Below are positions 1 through 10,488 of a stretch of 61,539 nucleotides of DNA, in pieces. Within the stretch, counting starts at the first letter, position 1, and the number at the start of each line of letters is the position of its first letter. This DNA is from Bradyrhizobium sp. LTSP885 (lineage in GTDB: Bacteria; Pseudomonadota; Alphaproteobacteria; Rhizobiales; Xanthobacteraceae): assembly GCF_000938305.1 (NCBI RefSeq), contig NZ_JYMT01000023.1:1-61539 (forward strand), given 5' to 3'. Position numbers and translations under genes: made by a program. The notes beneath the pieces were generated by a model, which saw only the letters and a list, made by a program, of their open reading frames with translations, was not told the origin of the DNA and made no database searches.

Positions 1-1811
<1,811 letters not shown>

Positions 1812-2155
1812 CTGGCGTAATCGACGCCGGGTAATTTCGGAAGCAGATGCAGGGGCCGCGCGCGATGACCGCCGCGGCCCCTGACTTTTCAAGGTTGGCA
1901 CGTCACGGGATTGTCAGAGGCAAGGCGGCTCTGCGGCGCGTTTGTGGCCAAGTGTTGTTTTCAAGTCATTTACTTTAATCCCAACATTTCCTTTCCTCCC
2001 GTCATCAGGACGCGTCTCGCGACCGGTTTGGAAACCATCCGGTTAAGACACGCAGTTAACATTGCGTGCGTGAGACCAGCAGGCCCGGCTTTTCAGGGGT
2101 CTGTAGCTTCGTTTTTAGGCTCCCACAGGGAGCCGTTGGGAAGTGGAGAAGGTTG
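1812..2155. other. Intergenic region acs / L,D-transpeptidase
   Basis: A 344-bp gap. It holds the acs terminator and then AT-richer sequence around 1950-2000 that presumably carries the promoter of the downstream gene. I see no convincing sigma-70 boxes, no conserved small ORF and no RNA gene. Confidence 0.5.
1851..1890 (+). terminator. Rho-independent terminator after acs
   Basis: An 11-bp perfect stem (1851-1861 pairing with 1874-1884, CAGGGGCCGCG against its complement), a 12-nt loop and then ACTTTTC. It lies 40 nt after the acs stop codon. Confidence 0.8.
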
Positions 2156-2671
2156 ATGTCGATGAGGATCGCGGTGGCGTTGGCTGCCACCATCGGGGCG
2201 GGTGTCTTGATGTCGTCGGCGGCGCAAGCGCGGCCTGAAATGGTCGGGCTTCACGCCGACAATTATTCGCCGGGCACCATCGTCGTGAAAACCAACGAAC
2301 GGCGGCTCTATCTGATCGTCGATTCCGGCCACGCGATGCGGTACCCGGTCGGCGTCGGCAAGTCCGGCAAGCAGTGGGCCGGCACCACCCGCATCGACGG
2401 CAAATACACCAATCCCGCCTGGTCACCGCCCGCCGAGGTGAAGCGCGACAAGCCGAACATGCCGAACGTGATCCCCGGCGGCTCGCCGCACAATCCGATG
2501 GGCGTGGCGGCAATGACGCTGGCCGGCGGCGAATATGCGATCCACGGCACCAACATGCCGGGCTCGGTCGGTGGCTTCGTGTCCTACGGCTGCATCCGCA
2601 TGCTGAACACCGACATCACCGATCTCTATCAGCGTGTCTCGGTCGGCACGACCGTCGTCGTCACCCGCTGA
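2156..2671 (+). CDS. Periplasmic L,D-transpeptidase (YkuD domain)
   Basis: A 171-residue exported enzyme expected to make 3-3 cross-links in peptidoglycan or to attach proteins to it. Residues 1-24 form a signal peptide ending SSAAQA. The catalytic signature HGTN..SYGCIRM (nt about 2552-2601) contains the nucleophilic Cys in SYGC and the upstream His. The ATG at 2156 is chosen because GGAGAAGG lies just upstream and the signal peptide begins there; an in-frame start at 2066 would add 30 residues unlike any signal sequence. It stands alone between two terminators. A second, signal-less YkuD protein lies at 49058. Confidence 0.93.
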   Translation: MSMRIAVALAATIGAGVLMSSAAQARPEMVGLHADNYSPGTIVVKTNERRLYLIVDSGHAMRYPVGVGKSGKQWAGTTRIDGKYTNPAWSPPAEVKRDKPNMPNVIPGGSPHNPMGVAAMTLAGGEYAIHGTNMPGSVGGFVSYGCIRMLNTDITDLYQRVSVGTTVVVTR

Positions 2672-2693
2672 TCTCACAAGTATCGCAAAGAAG

Positions 2694-2718
2694 AGCCGCG
2701 CATCCGCGCGGCTTTTTT
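2694..2718 (+). terminator. Rho-independent terminator after the YkuD gene
   Basis: An 8-bp stem AGCCGCGC/GCGCGGCT (2694-2701 with 2706-2713), a 4-nt loop and a run of six T. It separates the gene from the convergent nuclease gene. Confidence 0.88.
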
Positions 2719-2732
2719 GTTGATGGCGTCGC

Positions 2733-3332
2733 TTAGCGCGTCGCGTTCGCGCACCAGCTGCCGCGGTGACCGCCATTGTAGGCACGCGCGTGGCCCGATG
2801 CGAGCAGCGCGGCCGAGACGTTGTCGGTCTTGCCAGTCACGACGTCGGCGACGACACGCCCCTGATATTTGTCGGGGCCGATATTGTAGATCGCGACACC
2901 ACCCTGGCCGAGCAGATCGCGCAGCGCTGACGTCGCCGCTTGCGCCATCTCAAGCTCCTGCGGGCAGGAGGCCTTCAGCTCCGGCGCATCGATGCCGCGC
3001 AAGCGGACATGGGTGATCGGGGTAAAGCCCTCGCTCACATGTATCAGCGCCTCGAAGGTGTCGCCGTCGATCGTCCTGATCACGTCGACGGGATGCCGGA
3101 CATCCGGCGCCCCGGCACGCTGCCAGATCGCGTCGGTATCGTGAGACCGGCTGTCGGACCAGTGCGGCAGTGGCCAGTGCACCCACTGACGAATCGGCCG
3201 CATCGTCGCGGCGGCCACGCCGAGCACGAACAGCCATGGCAGCGCGGCCGCGGCGCGGCGGCCCCAGGGTGAACGGCCGAACGGCAGTCGCCGCGAGCCA
3301 CGATGAGTATTTATTCTTTCATCTGGGGACAT
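2733..3332 (-). CDS. Thermonuclease-family (SNase) protein with membrane anchor
   Basis: A 199-residue protein. An Arg-rich N-terminus and one hydrophobic segment (about residues 27-45) suggest a signal anchor with the SNase-like OB-fold outside the membrane. The fold motifs IDGDTFEA and VRLRGIDAPEL are present; the Arg and Asp of these match the calcium-binding and catalytic positions of staphylococcal nuclease. A Cys-containing C-terminus (SWCANATR) is typical of rhizobial members. Start ATG at 3332 has GGGA close upstream. The substrate is unknown; nuclease activity is inferred from family. Confidence 0.85.
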   Translation of the reverse strand: MSPDERINTHRGSRRLPFGRSPWGRRAAAALPWLFVLGVAAATMRPIRQWVHWPLPHWSDSRSHDTDAIWQRAGAPDVRHPVDVIRTIDGDTFEALIHVSEGFTPITHVRLRGIDAPELKASCPQELEMAQAATSALRDLLGQGGVAIYNIGPDKYQGRVVADVVTGKTDNVSAALLASGHARAYNGGHRGSWCANATR

Positions 3333-3371
3333 ATTCCCAATTGCACCCGAGTCGGCTCGTCAGGAAAGGCC

Positions 3372-3593
3372 TCAAAAGTCCGACGCGATGCCCTTGGTTT
3401 CCCAGTCGCCGTAGCGAGTCGGTTCCGGACCTTTCGGTCCCTGGAATTCCTTCGGCCGCGCCGCAGCGTCCTGACCGGCAGCCTCCTCGGCGGCCTTGCG
3501 CCGCTCTGCGGCCTCGGCGAGCGCGCGCTGCGCGGCCGGCGTCAGCGGCTTGCGCGGGGCGGGTTCCGGTGGCGACGACAATTTTTCAGACAT
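3372..3593 (-). CDS. DUF1674 protein, succinate dehydrogenase assembly factor 4-like
   Basis: A 73-residue protein with a low-complexity Ala/Glu-rich N-terminal half and the conserved C-terminal block GPKGPEPTRYGDWETKG, ending in SDF. This block defines the DUF1674/SDHAF4 family, whose mitochondrial members bind flavinated SdhA and chaperone its assembly with SdhB. No sdh gene is nearby. It is transcribed toward the thermonuclease gene on the same strand, 39 nt apart, so the two may be co-transcribed. It is divergent from rsmB. Confidence 0.85.
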   Translation of the reverse strand: MSEKLSSPPEPAPRKPLTPAAQRALAEAAERRKAAEEAAGQDAAARPKEFQGPKGPEPTRYGDWETKGIASDF

Positions 3594-3795
3594 AGCAGGT
3601 CTCTTTGGCAGAGCTCTTTGGCAAAACTTTCCGGACGCGTGTCTCGTACTTCAAGGTCGGCTCATCGACGGCATGACGATCGCAAGATACCGCCTGATGA
3701 TTCTTACATTTGGCATATTCGCATGCCACAGGTGTTTGCAAGTCACGGGCATGAGCCGAATGTAACCTCAGCACCTTCAAAGATATTACCGCTCC

Positions 3796-5148
3796 ATGCC
3801 TCCTTCAAGATTTGCAGCTCCCACAGAAGTGCCCGGCCTCGCGGCACGCCGGATCGCGGCCGACATTCTCGACGGCGTCCTGCACAAGCATCGCACGCTC
3901 GACGACCAGCTCGACGGCGCCGGCGCGCATCCCGGCCTGAAGTCGCTGGCCGATCGCGACCGCGCACTGATGCGCCGTCTGGTGTCGACCATCCTGCGCC
4001 GTCTCGGTACGCTTGGCCATGTGCTCTCGCGCCTGCTCAACCGCGGCGTTCCGACCGACGCACCGCGGGCACAGAGCGCGCTTCTGATTGGCGCGGCACA
4101 GATTCTCTGGATGGACGTGCCCGATCACGCTGCGGTCGATCTCTCGGTGCGGCTGGTGCAGTCGGACCGGCGCGCCGCGAAATATGCCGGGCTGGTCAAT
4201 GCCGTGTTGCGCCGCTGCGCGCGTGAGGGCCAGGGGCTGATCGACGAAGTCAAGATGCAGACCCTCGATCTGCCGCCATGGATGATGGCGCGCTGGACCG
4301 CGCATTATGGCGAGGCGACCGCGCGCGACATGGCGCTCGCGCTCGGCCACGAGCCGTCGCTCGATCTCACGGTGAAGGCGGATGCGCCGCAATGGGCAAC
4401 CCGGCTGCATGGCGAGACGCTGCCGACCGGAACCGTGCGCACGCTGCTGCAGGGCTCGGTGATGATGCTGCCGGGTTTTTCGGAAGGCCAATGGTGGGTG
4501 CAAGACGCCGCCGCCGCGCTGCCCGTGCGCCTGTTCGGCGACGTCAAGGACAAGGCGATCGCCGACCTCTGCGCGGCGCCCGGCGGCAAGACCGCCCAGC
4601 TTGCGCTCGCTGGCGCCCGCGTCACCGCCATCGACCGGTCGCCGGCGCGCGTGGCGCGGCTGCGCGACAATCTCACGCGCCTCGCGCTGCAGGCTGATAC
4701 CGTCATGACCGACGCGGCCGAGTGGTCCGCGGAAGCCGAAAGTTTCGACGGCATCCTGGTCGATGCGCCCTGCAGCTCGACCGGAACCATCCGGCGCCAC
4801 CCCGACGTCGCCTGGCTGCGGCAGGAGGCCGACATCGCCGCACTGTCCGGATTGCAGAAGCGGCTGCTGCAAAAGGCTGTTGCCCTGCTGAAACCCGGCG
4901 GCACGCTGGTTTATTGCACCTGCTCGCTGGAGCCGGAGGAAGGCGAGCAGGCGATATCAGCGCTGCTGGCCTCCGAATCAGGCCTGCGGCGTGCGCCGGT
5001 TGAGACAGGCGAGGTTGCCGGCCTCGCCGACATCATCACCGCCGACGGCGATTTGCGCACCCTGCCCTGCCATTTGCCCCATGAAGACCCCAGGCTGGGC
5101 GGGCTGGATGGATTTTACGCGGCAAGACTGGTTAAGTCCGCTGGTTAA
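3796..5148 (+). CDS. rsmB: 16S rRNA (cytosine-967-C5)-methyltransferase
   Basis: A 450-residue fusion of an N-terminal NusB-like RNA-binding domain (about residues 10-150) and a Rossmann methyltransferase of the RsmB/NOP2 class. Visible motifs are the SAM-binding CAAPGGKTAQ (about residue 258), DAPCSSTG (about 323) with the Cys that releases the enzyme from RNA, and YCTCSLEPEE (about 373) with the Cys that attacks C6 of cytosine. It methylates C967 of 16S rRNA. The next gene on the strand begins about 125 nt later. Confidence 0.95.
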   Translation: MPPSRFAAPTEVPGLAARRIAADILDGVLHKHRTLDDQLDGAGAHPGLKSLADRDRALMRRLVSTILRRLGTLGHVLSRLLNRGVPTDAPRAQSALLIGAAQILWMDVPDHAAVDLSVRLVQSDRRAAKYAGLVNAVLRRCAREGQGLIDEVKMQTLDLPPWMMARWTAHYGEATARDMALALGHEPSLDLTVKADAPQWATRLHGETLPTGTVRTLLQGSVMMLPGFSEGQWWVQDAAAALPVRLFGDVKDKAIADLCAAPGGKTAQLALAGARVTAIDRSPARVARLRDNLTRLALQADTVMTDAAEWSAEAESFDGILVDAPCSSTGTIRRHPDVAWLRQEADIAALSGLQKRLLQKAVALLKPGGTLVYCTCSLEPEEGEQAISALLASESGLRRAPVETGEVAGLADIITADGDLRTLPCHLPHEDPRLGGLDGFYAARLVKSAG

Positions 5149-5272
5149 ATCCTGATTTTAAACTTGAATTTTCTAAGCTCCGGCTGATTCGCGCGGTTTC
5201 AAGAGGGTGTCTTGGGCGCGTTTCCGGATTAGATATGGATTCGCTGAAAATCTCCTCCCCACAAGGTTAGGC

Positions 5273-7021
5273 GTGTCGGTCGCTCAAAGCAGACGCATCT
5301 CGACGCTGATTGCTGGCCGTTTCGCGCGCAGCCTGATCGCACGCGCCAGCGGCAGCACGGTTGCGCTGTCGCGGCTGTGGCCCGGCCGGACCGACCGGCT
5401 GATCATCGCCCCGCACGACCTGCGGACCGCGGACGCCACCCGTGCCGCCGAAATCTATGCCGGCCGATTCGTGTTCGCGGGCAAGATCGTCACCTGCCAC
5501 GGACGCTCGATCTTCGATCTCGAGCCGCCATCGGAAGATTGGGAAGCGGCGCTGCTCGGTTTCGGCTGGCTGCGCCATTTGCGCGCTGCCGACACCGCGC
5601 TGACCCGCGCCAACGCCCGCTCGCTGGTCGACGACTGGATCTCCAACCAGGCGCGCCGGCGGCCGCTGGAACGCCGCGCCGATGTCCGCGCGCGGCGCGT
5701 GATCTCGCTGTTGTCGCAGGCGCCGCTGGTGCTCGGCGACACCGACGGAAAATTCTACCGCAAATATCTGCGCGGGCTGGCGCGCGAGATTCGCTATCTG
5801 CGCTACTCGACGCTCGACAATGACGGCGTTCCACGCCTGCAGGTGCTGATCGCGCTGTGCTACGCCGCGCTCTGCCTCGCCAACCAGGCGAAGAGCATCC
5901 GCGCAGCCTCGAAAAGACTCTCCGACGAATTGCAGCGCCAGATCCTGCCGGATGGCGGCCATATCTCGCGCAATCCCGGCGCGCTGGTCGAACTGCTCAG
6001 CGATATGCTGCCGCTGCGGCAGACTTTTGCCGCGCGCAACATCGCGCCGCCGCCGGCGCTGCTGAACGCGATCGACCGCATGATGCCGATGATGCGCTTC
6101 TTCCGTCACGGCGACGGCAGCTTCGCGCTTTTCAACGGCATGAGCACCGCGCCATCAGATCTGGTCGCGACATTGCTCGCCTATGACGACACCCACGGCG
6201 TGCCGATGGCGAGCATGCCGCATAGCGGCTTCCAGCGGCTCGACGCGGCTGCTGCGACCGTGATCATCGACACTGGCCCGCCGCCGCCGGCGAGCGTCAG
6301 CCAGGACGCGCATGCCGGTTGCCTGTCGTTCGAGTTCTCCTCCGGTCCCAGCCGCATCGTCGTCAATTGCGGCATGCCGGCCACCGGGCGCGACAATTGG
6401 CGGCCGTTCGCGCGCTCCACCGCGGCGCATTCGACGCTGACCTATCATGAGGCCTCGTCGTGCCAATTCGTCGAGCTGTCGGCGATGAAACGGCTGCTGC
6501 GCGGCGCGCCGATCACCAGCGGTCCTAACAATGTCGAGCACTACCGCGAGGCCGTCGCCGATGGCGACATGCTGACCACCTCGCATGACGGCTATCTCGC
6601 CCGCTTCGGTGTGATCCATCGCCGTGTGCTGATGGTCTCTCACGACGGCACGCGGCTGGAAGGCGAGGACTCGCTGACGCCGGCGCCGGGCGGCCGCATC
6701 AAGGGCGAATCCGACTTTGCGCTGCGCTTTCATTTGCACCCGTCGGTGAAGGCAAGCCGGCTGTCGGATGCGCGCGGCGTCATGCTGGTGCTGCCGAACC
6801 GCGACGTCTGGACCTTCGAGGCGCTCGACGACAAGGTCGATCTCGAGGACAGCGTGTTCCTGGCCGGCAATGACGGCCCGCGCCGGACCTCCCAGATTGT
6901 GATCCGCCAGGACGCGCGGCAGGCCTCGTCGCTGCGCTGGAGTTTTGTGCGTTCCTCGACCTCAGCCACCGCCACCAATGCCCGCCGCAACGCCCGCCGC
7001 GAGCCGGAACTGCCGCTGTAG
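5273..7021 (+). CDS. Heparinase II/III-family protein
   Basis: A 582-residue protein with an alpha-helical N-terminal half and a beta-rich C-terminal half, in the arrangement of the heparinase II/III-like lyases. No secretion signal is evident. The segment around 6340-6440 (VVNCGMP, then RSTAAHSTL) matches the conserved start of the beta domain. Start GTG 5273 is preferred because AAGG lies 7 nt upstream; the in-frame GTG at 5207 has its purines almost touching the codon. In Rhizobiales this gene commonly sits between rsmB and purH, as here. The natural polysaccharide substrate is unknown. Confidence 0.82.
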   Translation: MSVAQSRRISTLIAGRFARSLIARASGSTVALSRLWPGRTDRLIIAPHDLRTADATRAAEIYAGRFVFAGKIVTCHGRSIFDLEPPSEDWEAALLGFGWLRHLRAADTALTRANARSLVDDWISNQARRRPLERRADVRARRVISLLSQAPLVLGDTDGKFYRKYLRGLAREIRYLRYSTLDNDGVPRLQVLIALCYAALCLANQAKSIRAASKRLSDELQRQILPDGGHISRNPGALVELLSDMLPLRQTFAARNIAPPPALLNAIDRMMPMMRFFRHGDGSFALFNGMSTAPSDLVATLLAYDDTHGVPMASMPHSGFQRLDAAAATVIIDTGPPPPASVSQDAHAGCLSFEFSSGPSRIVVNCGMPATGRDNWRPFARSTAAHSTLTYHEASSCQFVELSAMKRLLRGAPITSGPNNVEHYREAVADGDMLTTSHDGYLARFGVIHRRVLMVSHDGTRLEGEDSLTPAPGGRIKGESDFALRFHLHPSVKASRLSDARGVMLVLPNRDVWTFEALDDKVDLEDSVFLAGNDGPRRTSQIVIRQDARQASSLRWSFVRSSTSATATNARRNARREPELPL

Positions 7022-7048
7022 GACAAAGCATCCGGTCGCTGAACGTAC

Positions 7049-7148
7049 CGTCACCCTGAGGAGCGCGAAGCGCGTCTCGAAGGGTCGACGGCCACCAGCC
7101 GGGCCGATTCATCCTTCGAGACGCCCTGCGGGCTCCTCAGGATGACGG
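7049..7148. repeat. Palindromic intergenic element (ctgaggagc type)
   Basis: An imperfect inverted repeat about 100 bp long. Its left arm starts cgtcaccctgaggagcgcg and its right arm ends gggctcctcaggatgacgg, with an inner pair built on gtctcgaaggg / ccttcgagac. It would fold into a long cruciform or RNA hairpin after the heparinase-like gene. It is one of several palindromic families in this window. Confidence 0.75.
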
Positions 7149-7279
7149 GGGATGGGTGTGGCGCGCCGGAAATTTGCGCCCAATCACAGCCAATTTCCGG
7201 GGGAATCAACCCCCTGCACCGGTTTCGCACCCTGCCAAACCATGCTACCCGGCTGCCTTAACAGCCAGGGATTTCCGAT

Positions 7280-8887
7280 ATGACCGAACAGCTTCGCCGC
7301 GTGACCCGCGCTCTGTTGTCCGTTTCCGACAAGACCGGACTGATCGACTTCGCCAGGGCGTTGGCCGAGCATGGCGTCGAGCTGGTCTCGACCGGCGGCA
7401 CCGCCAAGGCGATTGCGGCGGCCGGGCTGAAGGTCAAGGACGTCTCCGAGCTGACCGGTTTCCCCGAGATGATGGACGGCCGGGTCAAGACGCTGCATCC
7501 CAAGGTCCATGGCGGCCTGCTCGCGATCCGCGACAACAAGGAGCACGCATCCGCGATGGCCTCGCACGGCATCGCGCCGATCGATCTCCTGGTCGTCAAC
7601 CTCTATCCGTTCGAGGCGACGGTCGACAAAGGCGCCGGCTTCGAGGAGTGCATCGAGAACATCGATATCGGCGGCCCCGCGATGATCCGCGCCGCGGCAA
7701 AGAACCATGACGACGTCGCCGTCGTGGTCGATCCAGAAGACTACGGCCTGATTACGAAGTCTCTCGAGACTTTCAATGGCGCCACGCCTCTGGACGTGCG
7801 ACGTCACCTGGCCGCGAAGGCATATGCGCGAACCGCAACCTACGACGCCGCGATTTCAAACTGGTTTGCGGCCCAACTCGAGGACCCCCGCACACCGCGC
7901 AACCCGCCGGATTTCCGCGCTTTCGGCGGCCGGCTGATCCAGTCGTTGCGCTATGGCGAGAATCCACACCAGACCGCAGCGTTCTATGCCACGCCGCAGA
8001 AGCGGCCGGGCGTCGCCACCGCGCGGCAATTGCAGGGCAAGGAGTTGTCCTACAACAACATCAACGACACCGACGCGGCCTATGAATGCGTCGGCGAGTT
8101 CGACCCGAAGCGGACGGCGGCCTGCGTTATCGTCAAGCACGCCAATCCCTGCGGCGTCGCCGAGGGCCCCGATCTCGCCACCGCCTATCGCAGCGCGCTC
8201 GCCTGCGACTCGACGTCGGCCTATGGCGGCATCATCGCGGTCAACCGCACGCTCGATGCGGAGGCCGCGCGCGCCATCATCGGCATTTTCACCGAGGTGA
8301 TCATCGCGCCCGATGCCACCGACGAGGCGATCGCGATCATCGCTGGACGGCGCAATCTGCGCCTGCTGCTCGCCGGCGGACTGCCCGATCCGCGTGCGGT
8401 CGGTCTCACCGCCAAGACGGTTGCCGGCGGCCTGCTGGTGCAGAGCCGCGACAATGCCGTGGTCGAGGACATGGACATCAAGGTCGCGACCAGGCGCGCG
8501 CCGACCGAGGCCGAGCTGCGCGATCTCAAATTCGCCTTCCGGGTGGCCAAGCACGTGAAGTCGAACACCATCATCTACGCCAAGGATCTCGCGACCGTCG
8601 GCGTCGGCGCCGGCCAGATGAGCCGGGTCGATTCCGCCCGCATCGCCGCGCGCAAGGCGCTGGATGCGGCGGCCGAGCTGAAGCTCGCCGAGCCTTTGAC
8701 CAAGGGTTCGGTGGTCGCCTCCGACGCCTTCTTCCCGTTCGCCGACGGCATGCTCGCCTGCATCGAGGCCGGCGCCACCGCGGTGATCCAGCCCGGTGGC
8801 TCGATGCGCGACGACGAGGTGATCAAGGCCGCCGACGAGCACGGCATCGCCATGGTGTTCACCGGCGTGCGGCATTTCCGGCATTAA
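7280..8887 (+). CDS. purH: Bifunctional AICAR transformylase / IMP cyclohydrolase
   Basis: A 535-residue enzyme for the last two steps of de novo IMP synthesis: formyl transfer from 10-formyl-THF to AICAR, then ring closure. The N-terminal IMP cyclohydrolase domain (about 1-200) has the typical start ALLSVSDKTGL and STGGTAKAI. The C-terminal transformylase contains VKHANPCGVA (nt about 8130-8160), with the catalytic Lys-His pair. Start ATG 7280 has AGGGA upstream. A short GGGGG/CCCCC hairpin at 7199-7214 lies in the leader; I do not claim it as a regulator. Confidence 0.97.
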   Translation: MTEQLRRVTRALLSVSDKTGLIDFARALAEHGVELVSTGGTAKAIAAAGLKVKDVSELTGFPEMMDGRVKTLHPKVHGGLLAIRDNKEHASAMASHGIAPIDLLVVNLYPFEATVDKGAGFEECIENIDIGGPAMIRAAAKNHDDVAVVVDPEDYGLITKSLETFNGATPLDVRRHLAAKAYARTATYDAAISNWFAAQLEDPRTPRNPPDFRAFGGRLIQSLRYGENPHQTAAFYATPQKRPGVATARQLQGKELSYNNINDTDAAYECVGEFDPKRTAACVIVKHANPCGVAEGPDLATAYRSALACDSTSAYGGIIAVNRTLDAEAARAIIGIFTEVIIAPDATDEAIAIIAGRRNLRLLLAGGLPDPRAVGLTAKTVAGGLLVQSRDNAVVEDMDIKVATRRAPTEAELRDLKFAFRVAKHVKSNTIIYAKDLATVGVGAGQMSRVDSARIAARKALDAAAELKLAEPLTKGSVVASDAFFPFADGMLACIEAGATAVIQPGGSMRDDEVIKAADEHGIAMVFTGVRHFRH

Positions 8888-8985
8888 CGTCATTCCGGGG
8901 CGCGCGAAGCTCGAACCCGGAATCCATTCATCCGCGGCACGATGGATTCCGGGTTCATCGCTACGCGATGCCCCGGAATGACCGC
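8888..8985. repeat. cattccgggg palindromic element, copy 1
   Basis: It fills almost the whole gap between the convergent purH and MFS genes. The outer arms are cgtcattccgggg and ccccggaatgac; the inner arms are cccggaatccat and atggattccggg. Other copies are at 31911, 47512, 56557 and 57701. Confidence 0.88.
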
Positions 8986-8987
8986 GG

Positions 8988-10370
8988 TTAGTTGCTTCTG
9001 ACCCGCGCAAGCAGCACCAAGCCCACCACGAAAAACACCACCAGCACCGCCATGCCGGCCTTCTGGCTCGCGGTCACAGCGGTGATCGCGCCAATCAGCA
9101 GCGGGCCGATAAACGACGTCACCTTCCCGGTCAGCGCGAACAGCCCAAAGTACTGCGCGATGCGATCCTTCGGCGCGAGACGGATCAAAAGTGTGCGCGA
9201 GGCCGCCTGCAGTGGCCCGCCGGCAGCACCGATCAGGCAGCCAAGCACGACATAGGCGCGCTCCGCAGCACCGGCGAACAGCGGGCCGCCTGGCACGGGC
9301 GGCGCGACCGGCACGAACAAGATCGAATCCTTGTTCACAGTGAGAATCGCGATGACGGCGAACAACAGGATCGACATGCTGCCCATGATCACGCGCTTCG
9401 GTCCCAGCGCATCATCCAGCCGGCCGCCGAGCCACGCGCCGAACGTACCGGCGATTGCCAGGATGATGCCGAAGGTGCCGATGCGGATCGTGTCCCAGCC
9501 GAACGTGCCAGCCGCATAGATGCCGCCGAAGGCGAACAGCGAGACCAGCCCATCGGTGTAGATCATGTTCGCCAGCAGGAACCGGGCCAGCGATTTCTGC
9601 TTCGGCAACTCGGCCAGCGACTGCCGGAGCTCGCGCAAACCTTCGCCCATCGCCGCGCGCATCGGAAGCTTGGCCGGATAATCCGTCGTGAACAGGAACA
9701 TCGGCGCCACGAAGATGATAAACCAAAGTCCCGTCAGCGGCCCGGTGATGCGGTCGCCCTGATGCGTGACGGGATCGAGGCCGAACAACGGAGTGAATCC
9801 GAACAGCGTGCGGCCGGTCTCGGCATTGGCGGCGAGGAAGCCGAGCACCAGCACAAGGCTCACTATGCCGCCGACATAACCGGTGGCCCAGCCGGTGCCG
9901 GAGAGGCGCCCGATTTTCTCCGGCGGCACAAGTGTGGGCATCATCGCATTGTTGAAGACGGTCGCGAATTCGACGCCGACGCTCGCGATCGCATAGGCGA
10001 GCAGCAGCGCAGGAATCACGCCGGGATCACCGGGCTTGCCGATCCACATTGCGCTGGCGCCGATGACGAGCAGCGCGCCAAAACCCGCGATCCACGGCTT
10101 GCGGCGGCCGCTGGCATCGGCAATCGCGCCCAGCACCGGCGACAGCAGCGCAATCGCGAGTCCGGCGGCGGCCGTGGCAAAGCCCCACAGCGCCTGCCCG
10201 CTCGCCGGGTCCGGTGCGACGAAGCTTGCGAAATAGGGCGCGAAGACGAAGGTCGTGATCAGCGTGAAATAGGGCTGCGCGGCCCAGTCGAAGAAAATCC
10301 AGCTGATGACGGCGGCGCGGCCCGGATAGGTCTTCGTGTCAGCAGCGCCCGTCTGTCCCGTCGCCGTCAT
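8988..10370 (-). CDS. MFS transporter, UMF1/Atg22-like
   Basis: A 460-residue inner-membrane protein with about 12 hydrophobic segments. The N-terminal WIFFDWAAQPYFTLI and the loop DASGRRKPW after TM2 are typical of the UMF1 (vacuole effluxer Atg22-like) MFS family. A large soluble loop lies in the middle (about residues 220-245). Start ATG 10370 is preferred over GTG 10388: AGGA lies 11 nt upstream of the ATG, while the GTG has no Shine-Dalgarno. It is divergent from ggt. The substrate cannot be told; amino acids are one possibility for the family. Confidence 0.85.
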   Translation of the reverse strand: MTATGQTGAADTKTYPGRAAVISWIFFDWAAQPYFTLITTFVFAPYFASFVAPDPASGQALWGFATAAAGLAIALLSPVLGAIADASGRRKPWIAGFGALLVIGASAMWIGKPGDPGVIPALLLAYAIASVGVEFATVFNNAMMPTLVPPEKIGRLSGTGWATGYVGGIVSLVLVLGFLAANAETGRTLFGFTPLFGLDPVTHQGDRITGPLTGLWFIIFVAPMFLFTTDYPAKLPMRAAMGEGLRELRQSLAELPKQKSLARFLLANMIYTDGLVSLFAFGGIYAAGTFGWDTIRIGTFGIILAIAGTFGAWLGGRLDDALGPKRVIMGSMSILLFAVIAILTVNKDSILFVPVAPPVPGGPLFAGAAERAYVVLGCLIGAAGGPLQAASRTLLIRLAPKDRIAQYFGLFALTGKVTSFIGPLLIGAITAVTASQKAGMAVLVVFFVVGLVLLARVRSN

Positions 10371-10488
10371 TGCCAAAAATATCCTCACGTCGAATCACGA
10401 ACAGGCGTTTTGCCTCGCCGACGCGTTCCCATATAGCATGAGCTTGTCTTGCGAATGTCACATCGGCGATGAACGGGCGGGAGTTTCG

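Noticed and set aside
5207..5272. GTG 5207 as start of the heparinase-like gene
   Set aside because: Its purine-rich stretch touches the codon, leaving no spacing; GTG 5273 has AAGG at normal distance and fits the expected N-terminus.
7199..7214. Purine-riboswitch or attenuator in the purH leader
   Set aside because: Only a 5-bp G/C hairpin is seen; there is no conserved aptamer core or T-run.
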